This document shows positions 30,790 to 38,169 of a DNA stretch of 42,935 nt, piece after piece. The notes beneath the pieces were generated by a model that made no database searches, was not told the origin of the DNA, and worked only from the letters and a program-made list of their open reading frames with translations. Position numbers and translations under genes: made by a program. Source of the stretch: Chloroflexota bacterium (GTDB taxonomy: Bacteria > Chloroflexota > Anaerolineae > Anaerolineales > Villigracilaceae); assembly GCA_016866215.1 (NCBI GenBank), contig VGNE01000031.1, positions 1-42,935 on the forward strand, in the 5' to 3' direction. Each line of letters opens with the position of its first letter. The first letter of the stretch is position 1.

Positions 30790-31872
30790 ATGAAAAGCTA
30801 TAGCAAGAAACTGTTTGGTTTGTTATTCGCGCTGGCTCTGCTCGTCAGCGCGTGCGGCGGAGGGAAGGCCGTCAGCGAGGAACCGGTTCCCGCAACAGAA
30901 CCAGCCGCGCCCGTAGTCACTGAGGCGTCCGCCATCTCGGGCGATCTGGTCATCTACTCGGGTCGTTCCGAGTCGCTCATCCAGCCGGTGTTGGATGCGT
31001 TCCAGGCGAAATATCCGAATGTGAAGATTTTGCTCAAGTCCGGCAGTAACAGCGAACTGGCAAATGCGTTGATCGAGGAACAGTCGAACCCGCAGGCGGA
31101 TGTGTTCGTGACGACGGAAATTTTTACCATTCAAAGTTTGTATCAGCGGGGCATTTTTCAGTCGTATCGTCCTGTTGGCGCGGAGTTGCTGCCCGCTGAA
31201 TTTGTTGGACCTGAAGACAGCTGGGTCGGGATCACCCGCCGCGCGCGCGTTATCATGTACAATACAGAACTCGTGAGCGCGGAGGAAGCGCCGACATCCA
31301 TTTTTGATTTGACCGACCCAAAGTGGAAGGGGCAGATCGCTGCGGCTGGCTCGACTAACGGCGGGATGCAGGCGCAGATCGCCGCGATGCGTCAACTGCT
31401 CGGCGACGTGGATACGCAGGAATGGCTTGTCGCTTTGATGGCGAATGACGTGACCTTCTTCGGCGGTCATACCGATGTGCGCAAGGCGGTAGGCGCGGGC
31501 GAGTTCAAGATCGGTCTGGTCAATCACTATTATTATTATTTGCAGCTCGCGGAAGGCAGTCCGGTTGGTATCGTCATCCCCGACCAGGGCGAAGGACAGA
31601 TCGGTTTGATCACCAACGCCACTTCCGCGGCGATTGTGAAAGGCGCAAAGAACGTCCCCTCCGCGCAAGCCTTTTTGGATTTTTTGCTCTCGGCGGAAGG
31701 TCAGAAATTGTTCGCGGGGTTGAATTATGAATATCCGCTCGTCGCTGGTGTGCCGTTGAAGGATGGCGTCCAACCGCTGGATGACTTCCGCCTTGCGGAT
31801 GTGAACGTAGCGGAAGCCGCACTTGATCTCGATGGTACCCTCGATCTGATGGAAGCGGTTGGGCTGCCGTAA
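30790..31872 (+). CDS. fbpA: Fe(III)-binding lipoprotein of an iron ABC transporter (FbpA/FutA-like)
   Basis: A 360-residue solute-binding lipoprotein. The signal peptide ends at the lipobox LVSAC (Cys22), followed by an acidic Pro/Ala linker. The mature part begins DLVIYSGRSESLIQPVLDAF, and the C-lobe holds NHYYYYLQLAEGSP, the consecutive tyrosines that coordinate ferric iron in FbpA/FutA proteins. It binds Fe(III) outside the membrane for the downstream permease. AAGGAG lies 9 bp before the ATG; the reading frame's earlier start is disfavoured. The operon is probably repressed by the divergent DtxR-type regulator. Confidence 0.93.
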   Translation: MKSYSKKLFGLLFALALLVSACGGGKAVSEEPVPATEPAAPVVTEASAISGDLVIYSGRSESLIQPVLDAFQAKYPNVKILLKSGSNSELANALIEEQSNPQADVFVTTEIFTIQSLYQRGIFQSYRPVGAELLPAEFVGPEDSWVGITRRARVIMYNTELVSAEEAPTSIFDLTDPKWKGQIAAAGSTNGGMQAQIAAMRQLLGDVDTQEWLVALMANDVTFFGGHTDVRKAVGAGEFKIGLVNHYYYYLQLAEGSPVGIVIPDQGEGQIGLITNATSAAIVKGAKNVPSAQAFLDFLLSAEGQKLFAGLNYEYPLVAGVPLKDGVQPLDDFRLADVNVAEAALDLDGTLDLMEAVGLP

Positions 31873-31877
31873 CCCCT

Positions 31878-31958
31878 GCCCTCACCCCTAGCCCCCCTCC
31901 CACAGGGAGAGGGGGACAAGACTCCCTTCTCCCCTCGGGAGAAGGGTTGGGGATGAGG
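31878..31958. repeat. Repeat with imperfect inverted termini inside the iron operon
   Basis: CCCTCACCCCTAGCCC and GGGTTGGGGATGAGGG are imperfect inverted termini enclosing CCCTCCCACAGGGAGAGGG and CTTCTCCCCTCGGGAGAAGG hairpins. It sits between the fbpA-like stop codon and the permease start, so it is transcribed within the operon. It may lower expression of downstream genes relative to the binding protein. Confidence 0.8.
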
Positions 31959-31970
31959 GATAATTTCAAA

Positions 31971-33599
31971 ATGCAGATTCGCAACACGCTACCTCAACTT
32001 CGCAACTACAACATCAGCCCCCGGCTCCTTTTTGCCGCGGGGCTGGTGGCGTTGTTCGTGGCGATTCCGCTCGTGTACATTTTCTTCCGCGCATTCACGG
32101 GCGGCGCGGAGGTGTGGATGCGCCTCCTGCAAACCCGTATCTGGAAATTGCTGGCGAACACCTTGCTGTTGACCGCGGCAGTGACCGGCGGTGCGACCCT
32201 CGTCGGCGTGAGCATGTCTTTCCTCACCGAGCGCACGGACCTGCCCTTTCGCCGCATTTTCCGTTGGATGCTGGCAATGCCGCTGGCAATTCCCCCCTAC
32301 ATTGGAGGCATCGTGCATCTCACCCTGCTTCGTCCGCGCGGAGGTGCCATTCCGCAATTGCTGGCGGAGTGGTTTGGTCAGCCCGTGCCGACTCCCAGTC
32401 CCCTGGGATTGGGGGGCGCGGTGTTCATCCTGACCTTGTTCATGTTTCCGTATGTCTATCTGCTCAGCGGCGCAGCGTTCCGCTCATTGAACGCGTCGCT
32501 GGAAGAAGCCTCACGTACGTTCGGGCGCAGTAACTGGCATACGCTCTGGGAAGTGACCCTGCCTGCATTGCGCCCCGGCATCACAGCGGGCGCATTGCTC
32601 GTGGCATTGGATGTCCTCGCGGAGTATGGCACGGTTGCTCTGTTACGGTATGAAACTTTCTCGTCCGCGATCTTCGTGCAGCTCTCAGGCAGGTATGACC
32701 GCTCCGCGGCGGCGGTCTTGAGCGGTGTGTTGATCGTGATCGCGATCATCATCCTGTGGGGCGAACTTCGCTTGCAGGGACAGGCGCGCTTCACGCAAGT
32801 GGACAGTCAATGGAGACCCGCGCCGCCTCATCATTTGAAACGCTGGAAACTTCCCGCTTCTTTGCTTGTCGCGTTTGTCGTCTTTTCCAGCCTGCTCGTG
32901 CCTCTCATCGTGCTGAGTATGTGGAGCGTGCAGGCATTGCTCGACCCCGACACACTTGCATCCATCATGCGCTCGGGGTCACAGACGTTTGGTAATTACT
33001 TTTGGAACAGCCTGTGGAGTTCCGCGTTGGCGGCGGTGATTGCGGTACTTCTGTCATTGCCTGTGGCATTGCTTTCAGTGCGTTATCCCAATAAACTCAC
33101 GCAAGCCATCTCGCGTTTTTGCCAGGTGGGCTATGCCATCCCCGGTGTAGTCATTGCCCTGAGTTTGGTACTGCTGGTCAATCGTTATCTTCCGTTTTTA
33201 TATGCCACGCCGCTGGTCGTCGTCATGGCGTACGTGCTACGTCACATGCCGCAGGCGGTGCGCGCAAGTGAATCGGCGCTGAATCAACTCTCCCCTTCGA
33301 TGGAAGAGGCGTCGCGCACGCTGGGGCGCACGTCCCTGCAAACCATCGTTCAAGTCATCCTGCCGCTCATCGTGCCGGGTCTGCTCGCAGGCGCGGGGCT
33401 GGTCTTTTTAACCTCCCTCAAAGAATTACCTGCTACATTATTGCTTCGTCCCGCAGGCTTCGATACCCTCGCTGTCCGCGTGTGGATCTGGGCTTCCGAA
33501 GGCTTTTACATCCAAGCCGCCCCCGCCGCCCTGTTACTGGTGATCGCCTCCGCTGCGCCGTTATATTTTTTATTACGCCGGGAACAAATTTTCCGATGA
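31971..33599 (+). CDS. fbpB: Iron ABC transporter permease, two fused transmembrane domains (FbpB)
   Basis: A 542-residue permease with about 12 helices in two BPD_transp_1 halves. Each half has an EAA loop: EEASRTFGRSNWHTLWEV in the first and EEASRTLGRTSLQTIVQV in the second, the docking sites for the ATPase. This fused arrangement is normal for Fe(III) FbpB/CysT-type transporters. The reading frame extends 8 codons upstream into the repeat; ATG at 31971 is preferred because it lies outside the repeat, though 31953 cannot be excluded. Its stop overlaps the next start in ATGA. Confidence 0.93.
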   Translation: MQIRNTLPQLRNYNISPRLLFAAGLVALFVAIPLVYIFFRAFTGGAEVWMRLLQTRIWKLLANTLLLTAAVTGGATLVGVSMSFLTERTDLPFRRIFRWMLAMPLAIPPYIGGIVHLTLLRPRGGAIPQLLAEWFGQPVPTPSPLGLGGAVFILTLFMFPYVYLLSGAAFRSLNASLEEASRTFGRSNWHTLWEVTLPALRPGITAGALLVALDVLAEYGTVALLRYETFSSAIFVQLSGRYDRSAAAVLSGVLIVIAIIILWGELRLQGQARFTQVDSQWRPAPPHHLKRWKLPASLLVAFVVFSSLLVPLIVLSMWSVQALLDPDTLASIMRSGSQTFGNYFWNSLWSSALAAVIAVLLSLPVALLSVRYPNKLTQAISRFCQVGYAIPGVVIALSLVLLVNRYLPFLYATPLVVVMAYVLRHMPQAVRASESALNQLSPSMEEASRTLGRTSLQTIVQVILPLIVPGLLAGAGLVFLTSLKELPATLLLRPAGFDTLAVRVWIWASEGFYIQAAPAALLLVIASAAPLYFLLRREQIFR

Positions 33600-34666
33600 A
33601 CGCACTCGAACTTCGCAACGTCACCAAAAAATTTCCATCCGCCCGCACGCCCGCAGTGGATGATATTTCGTTCACGCTTCGCAACGGTGAGATCCTCGCG
33701 CTTGTCGGTCCAAGCGGATGCGGCAAGACGACGACTTTGAGATTGATCGCCGGCCTCGAACGCCCGGACAGCGGCTCGCTTCACATTAAGGGAGGGTTGG
33801 TCGCCAGCCCCGGGCATTTCACCCCGCCCGAAAAGCGCGGCATCGGCATGGTCTTTCAGGATCATGCGCTTTTCCCGCATTTGACCGTGTCCGGGAACGT
33901 CAAATTCGGCTTGAAGGGTCAGCCCGCCGCGACTGCGCGCGAGATCACGATCGGCATGTTGAAACTCGTTGGCTTGGAAAATTTCGGGGAGCGCTACCCG
34001 CATCAACTATCTGGAGGCGAGCGTCAGCGGGTGGCATTGGCGCGGGCGTTGGCGCCGCGTCCTGTCCTCGTTTTGATGGATGAACCGTTCAGCAGTCTCG
34101 ATGCGGACTTGCGCCACGAAGTCCGCGAGCAGGTGCGCGGGATTTTGAAGGCGATGTCTGCCACGGCGGTGTTCGTGACGCACGACCAGGAGGAGGCGCT
34201 CTTCATGGGTGACCGACTCGCCGTGTTCCAAAGCGGGCGGCTGGAGCAGGTGGGCGCGCCCGAAGAGATCTTCCACGACTCAGCCACACGCTTTGTGGCG
34301 GAGTTCATGGGCGACAGTGACTTCCTGCCCGGCGTGGTGAAGGAGAACGGCATCGAAACCGAACTCGGTCTGATCCCCCAAAAAGTGAACCTGCCCATTG
34401 ACTCAACCGTCGAGATCGCCCTGCGCTCCGACGATGTGAACTTCGAGCAAAGCGGACCCGCCAATGCGCTGGTGCTGGCGCGTTTTTTCCGCGGCGCATA
34501 TTACCAATATCGCCTGTGCCTTGCTTCGGGGAAATTGATCCATGCCTTCAAACCGCATACCCAGTCAATCCACCCTGGCACATCGGTCCATGCCTACATC
34601 AGCGCAGAGCATAAAGTGACGGTATTCCACAATGGAATTGCGATAGGAGAAGAAAAAAAACTATGA
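33596..34666 (+). CDS. fbpC: Iron ABC transporter ATPase (FbpC)
   Basis: A 356-residue nucleotide-binding protein. Walker A GPSGCGKTT (38-46), Q-loop (Gln88), signature LSGGERQ (138-144), Walker B VLVLMDEP (157-164) and the H-loop (TAVFVTHDQEEA) are intact; a TOBE-like domain occupies ~290-356. It powers the FbpB permease. The start is fixed by the 4-bp ATGA overlap with fbpB; an earlier in-frame start lies inside fbpB. Its own stop overlaps the following gene in the same way, indicating translational coupling. Confidence 0.95.
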   Translation: MNALELRNVTKKFPSARTPAVDDISFTLRNGEILALVGPSGCGKTTTLRLIAGLERPDSGSLHIKGGLVASPGHFTPPEKRGIGMVFQDHALFPHLTVSGNVKFGLKGQPAATAREITIGMLKLVGLENFGERYPHQLSGGERQRVALARALAPRPVLVLMDEPFSSLDADLRHEVREQVRGILKAMSATAVFVTHDQEEALFMGDRLAVFQSGRLEQVGAPEEIFHDSATRFVAEFMGDSDFLPGVVKENGIETELGLIPQKVNLPIDSTVEIALRSDDVNFEQSGPANALVLARFFRGAYYQYRLCLASGKLIHAFKPHTQSIHPGTSVHAYISAEHKVTVFHNGIAIGEEKKL

Positions 34667-35577
34667 CCATACAAACAAACTCACCTGTTCAAAAGGATTT
34701 TTCGATTCATCCCGCCACAAAGATGGGTCATGTCTCATTGACCATAGCCAGTCTGGAGAATCAGATCCTGTTTTACGAAAAAGCCATGGGCTTCAAACTC
34801 CACTGGCGCGAGGGCAATAAAGCAGGTCTTGGCGCGGGCGGCGCGGACTTGCTGCGCCTGACCGAAGAACCGGACCTGAAAAAATATCGCGGTGTGACTG
34901 GGTTGTACCACTTCGCTGTCCTGTTCCCGAACCGCCGTGAGTTGGCGCGGGCTGTGGCGCGTTTGTCTGCGTTGAAATATCGCAACCATCCGACCGATCA
35001 TATTATGACCAAGACCACCTATCTCGATGATCCTGAAGGGAATGGGATCGAACTGTATTGTGAATCTCCCGAAGATGGCACGTTCATCATTGAGAATAAT
35101 GATTTTGTCACCCGCCGCACCGACGGCACATTGAGCAGTGGACGCGAACCTTTGGATGTGGAAGCATTGTTCAGCCATCTCAAAGAAGATGATAAATTGG
35201 ATGACCCGCTTCCACTCGAAACGCGCGTCGGACACGTTCATTTGCATGTGCGAAATGTGCAGGAGGCCGTGGATTTTTATCACGGCATGATCGGGTTCGA
35301 TGTGATGGGCATGTCGTCCACCTTCCAGGCCGCCTTTATCTCCGCGGGCGGATATCATCATCACCTGGGTTTGAATGCCTGGCAGGGCGAAGGCGCGCCG
35401 CCTCCGCAAACAGATGCGGTTGGCCTGCGTTACTTCACCATTGACCTGCCAAATCAAAAAGCGTTGGATGATGTCATAGAAAGAATTAATAAAGCAGGAA
35501 TTCCATCCAATCAAATAGAAGAGGGTCTGCTGCTGTACGACCCGTCACAAAATGGGGTTATGTTGAGAACAGTGTAA
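34663..35577 (+). CDS. Two-domain VOC protein, catechol-2,3-dioxygenase/glyoxalase-like
   Basis: A 304-residue protein with two vicinal-oxygen-chelate domains (~18-140 and ~186-304). Domain 1 has MGHVSLTI, LYHFAVL and GNGIELY (Glu130). Domain 2 has GHVHLHV (His191, His193), the YHHHLGLN triplet (232-234), and at the expected glutamate position Met300 in NGVMLRTV. The two-histidine-one-carboxylate site of CatE-type extradiol dioxygenases is therefore incomplete in the second domain, where the metal normally sits. It is translationally coupled to the Fe(III) ATPase gene, which is unusual and may reflect an iron-linked role. Confidence 0.85.
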   Translation: MTIQTNSPVQKDFSIHPATKMGHVSLTIASLENQILFYEKAMGFKLHWREGNKAGLGAGGADLLRLTEEPDLKKYRGVTGLYHFAVLFPNRRELARAVARLSALKYRNHPTDHIMTKTTYLDDPEGNGIELYCESPEDGTFIIENNDFVTRRTDGTLSSGREPLDVEALFSHLKEDDKLDDPLPLETRVGHVHLHVRNVQEAVDFYHGMIGFDVMGMSSTFQAAFISAGGYHHHLGLNAWQGEGAPPPQTDAVGLRYFTIDLPNQKALDDVIERINKAGIPSNQIEEGLLLYDPSQNGVMLRTV

Positions 35578-35584
35578 GTAAATG

Positions 35585-35616
35585 AACGTCTCGCAGATGC
35601 GCGGGACGTTTTTATT
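35585..35616 (+). terminator. Terminator of the iron operon
   Basis: AACGTCTCGC and GCGCGGGACGTT pair (a two-base bulge on the right) around an AGAT loop, followed by TTTTTATTT. It closes the fbpABC-VOC transcript. Confidence 0.75.
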
Positions 35617-35647
35617 TGAGCATAGAAGAGCTGGGGATATATAGCGT

Positions 35648-35653
35648 TATAAT
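35648..35653 (+). promoter_or_regulatory. Candidate -10 of surE
   Basis: A perfect TATAAT 42 bp upstream of the surE ATG. The leader is made of repeated AATC/AAATC words. No -35 is evident. Confidence 0.5.
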
Positions 35654-35695
35654 TCCAATCACCAATCGTAAATCAAAAAATCGGAAATCAAAATC

Positions 35696-36460
35696 ATGCA
35701 CATATTAGTAACCAACGATGACGGCGTGCAAGCGCCCGGACTCCTCGCCCTCGCGCAGGAAATGCGCAAACTTGGCAAAGTGACTGTCTTTGCGCCCGAT
35801 AAGAACTGGTCTGCTTCGGGGCATGTGAAGACCATGGAACGTCCATTGCGGGTTAAGGAGACATTTCTAGCGGACGGAACAAGCGCGTTCATGTCTGATG
35901 GCGCGCCATCGGATTGTGTTGCACTGCCTTTGCTTGGTTTGATCGAAGAGCAAATTGACCTGGTTATGTCAGGCATTAACCCCAATGCAAATATCGGGCA
36001 TGACGTCACCTATTCGGGCACTGTCACCGCTGCGATGGAAGCCGTGATTGCAGGCGTGAAAGGTATTGCAATTTCACTTGACTCGCCCGAAGGTCACGAA
36101 GGCGCGCTGGATTATTCATGCGCGGCATCCATAGCACGGCGCGTGGCTGAAAAAGTGATCGCAGATGGCTTGCCCGAAGGCGTGGTACTGAACGTCAATG
36201 TGCCGTATTTGAATGAGGCTGAACTCAAGGGATTTATGATCACGCGTCAGGGACTGCGTGTCTATCGCGACGCATTGGACGAGCGTGTTGATCCGCGCGG
36301 CAAACCGTATTATTGGATCGGCGGCGAAGCGCCCACAGGCATTGTGGAAGATGACACAGATTTTGGCGCGCTGGCTCAAGGACACGTGTCCATTACGCCA
36401 CTGCAATTGGATCTGACCTATTACAAGGCCATGGATGTTTTGAAGAAGTGGAAATTTTGA
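35696..36460 (+). CDS. surE: 5'/3'-nucleotidase SurE
   Basis: A 254-residue metal-dependent phosphatase acting on nucleoside monophosphates. The N-terminal metal motif TNDDGVQAPG (6-15) is canonical, followed by APDKNWSASGH (39-49), and the SGINPNANIG plus TYSGTVTAAMEA segments that complete the active site. The length is normal. A leader made of AATC-rich words precedes it. It is not obviously in an operon with its neighbours. Confidence 0.95.
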   Translation: MHILVTNDDGVQAPGLLALAQEMRKLGKVTVFAPDKNWSASGHVKTMERPLRVKETFLADGTSAFMSDGAPSDCVALPLLGLIEEQIDLVMSGINPNANIGHDVTYSGTVTAAMEAVIAGVKGIAISLDSPEGHEGALDYSCAASIARRVAEKVIADGLPEGVVLNVNVPYLNEAELKGFMITRQGLRVYRDALDERVDPRGKPYYWIGGEAPTGIVEDDTDFGALAQGHVSITPLQLDLTYYKAMDVLKKWKF

Positions 36461-36523
36461 GTAATTGACCATGGACAATCAACCATCGTCGGCGGTCTAC
36501 CGTCCAGGGTCAAAAGGATAACC

Positions 36524-36571
36524 ATGAATCTCCTTCAAAAACTCTTCGGCGGACTCAGCGCTCATCGCTAA
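36524..36571 (+). CDS. Short leader frame (15 residues) before the first GT-C-like gene
   Basis: ATG at 36524 follows AAAGGA at good spacing and encodes MNLLQKLFGGLSAHR before TAA; the next gene's ATG begins 3 bp later and has no ribosome-binding site of its own. This layout suggests translational coupling or a leader peptide. It could also be the relic of a longer protein's N-terminus. Confidence 0.4.
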   Translation: MNLLQKLFGGLSAHR

Positions 36572-36574
36572 ATA

Positions 36575-38131
36575 ATGCGCTACCTCCCAAAAGTTCTCCT
36601 CATTCTGCTCGCTACTTCCCTCATCGTTCAAGTCGCGTTCTCTTTGCAATGGCCCATTGCACATGACGAAGCGCCGCTTTTTTACGAGGCCTTTCTCATG
36701 CACAGCGAAGGCCGCATTCCCTATCGTGACATTTTCGACTTTCAAATGCCGGGTAGTTACATTGCCTATTATTTGCTGGGCAGTCTCAGCGGCTTCAACG
36801 CCTTCCGTATCCGTATTCTCGACATTCTTCTGCTGGCCGCGCTCATTTTCATCACCTATCGTTTCATGCGGCGCTTTGGCAAAACACCGGCATTGGCGGC
36901 CGGCATTCTCTTTGGTCTGAAATATCTTCAAGGCGGGCCATCCATCTCACTTCAACGCGAATATCTTTTGCTGATCTTCCTTGCATTATCTCTTTTGGTG
37001 GGGATGCGTGACTCTCTGACTCCCAGACACAGACTCAGCCTCGGCATTCTCTTCGGTCTGGCGGCAGTCATCAAACCCCACGCCGCGCTCGGACTGCTCC
37101 CCTTCCTGCTCTTTGACATCGCGGACATTTCCAAACGCCTCAACAAGTCCCTGCTCAAGGCCGCCGCGACAAGCATTCTCCCCGCCGCAATTGGATTTAC
37201 GATCCCAATTGCAATTGTGATTGCATGGCTTGCCTTTAATCACGCATTGACTCCCTTCCTGAATATCGCTTCAAACTACTGGCCTTTATATTCTCAGATC
37301 AACGGTCAAATGGAGATCACCCCCCAAGCGGAGCGAATATCCTTTTTTCTGAATCAGGTCTGGCGTCTCGGCGGAAGTGGATTGTGGTTAATTCCTGCGA
37401 TCATTGGGGGGTATCTACATCAAAACAAGCAGACCTGCCTGCTGGCAAGTCTCGCGTTGTGCTATGCAATTTACCCCGCGTTATCAGGCCAGTTCTTTCC
37501 CTATCACTATATCCCATTTATTTATTTCATCATCCTTTTAGCAGCCCTATGCCTCTCAACTTTTAACTTTCAACCTTCAACCCTTCGACACGGTGAGCGA
37601 AAGTCGAACCGTCAGGGCAACGCCTTCAACTTTCAACTTTCTACCTTCAACCTTTCTCTTTTATCCCTCATCCTTTTCACAGTCATCCTTTTTAGCGTCC
37701 GCCCCTCCGCCGCATTTATTCGCCAGATAAACCGCCAACCCGTCGTCACCTCCACAGACCGCGCGGATGAGATCGCGCTCTTTCTCGAAAATAATCTTGA
37801 GGATGGCGATATCGTCCAACCCTTGGATTGGACAGGCGGCACATTGCTTGCCATGCTCGAAACCCGGGCGCGACTGGCCACACCGTATATCTTTGACTTT
37901 TATTTTTATCATCATGTTTCAACCCCCTATATCCAAAGCCTGCGCGCAGACTTTATGGATGAACTGCAAAAATCATCTCCGCATTTTATCCTCGAAGTCA
38001 CAGCCATAGACAAACCCTGGATCACAGGTCAAGACACCTCCCGCGAATTCCCCGAATTACGCGCGTTTCTGGATGAAAATTATTCCGTTACAATTCAGAA
38101 AGACGATTATGTTATTTATGAAAGACACTAA
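36575..38131 (+). CDS. GT-C-like polytopic membrane glycosyltransferase
   Basis: A 518-residue protein with about ten transmembrane helices and a C-terminal soluble tail (~405-518). Directly after helix 1 comes HDEAPLFYEAF (30-40) with the acidic pair Asp31-Glu32, then RIPYRDIFDFQMPGSY, the first-loop arrangement of GT-C enzymes such as the GT39/ArnT group that use polyprenyl-phosphate sugars. Residues ~328-362 (STFNFQPSTLRHGERKSNRQ and beyond) are translated repeat DNA inserted in frame between two helices. The stop is TAA at 38131. The sugar donor is unknown. Confidence 0.8.
   Translation: MRYLPKVLLILLATSLIVQVAFSLQWPIAHDEAPLFYEAFLMHSEGRIPYRDIFDFQMPGSYIAYYLLGSLSGFNAFRIRILDILLLAALIFITYRFMRRFGKTPALAAGILFGLKYLQGGPSISLQREYLLLIFLALSLLVGMRDSLTPRHRLSLGILFGLAAVIKPHAALGLLPFLLFDIADISKRLNKSLLKAAATSILPAAIGFTIPIAIVIAWLAFNHALTPFLNIASNYWPLYSQINGQMEITPQAERISFFLNQVWRLGGSGLWLIPAIIGGYLHQNKQTCLLASLALCYAIYPALSGQFFPYHYIPFIYFIILLAALCLSTFNFQPSTLRHGERKSNRQGNAFNFQLSTFNLSLLSLILFTVILFSVRPSAAFIRQINRQPVVTSTDRADEIALFLENNLEDGDIVQPLDWTGGTLLAMLETRARLATPYIFDFYFYHHVSTPYIQSLRADFMDELQKSSPHFILEVTAIDKPWITGQDTSREFPELRAFLDENYSVTIQKDDYVIYERH
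37556..37662. repeat. Repeat sequence absorbed into the first GT-C-like gene
   Basis: Copies of CTTTCAACYTTCAAC flank a central CTTCGACACGGTGAGCGAAAG unit reading from 37590. The stretch translates in frame to low-complexity Ser/Thr/Phe/Asn text that interrupts the membrane-helix pattern, which marks it as an insertion rather than native coding sequence. Confidence 0.65.
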
Positions 38132-38135
38132 AACC

Positions 38136-38161
38136 GTATTGTGACATATATGTCGCGATAC
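38136..38161. promoter_or_regulatory. 26-bp palindromic operator-like site A
   Basis: The site has 11 of 13 complementary pairs, with right arm ATGTCGCGATAC. It ends 8 bp before the second GT-C-like gene's start. A close relative is at 39827-39852, also in front of a start codon, suggesting a shared regulator. Confidence 0.5.
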
Positions 38162-38169
38162 ACATAACC

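Noticed and set aside
30823-31773. A 316-codon minus-strand frame
   Set aside because: Antisense to the fbpA-like gene; high-GC third positions keep the opposite strand open.
34735-35514. A 259-codon minus-strand frame
   Set aside because: Antisense to the VOC gene; no ribosome-binding site and no domain.
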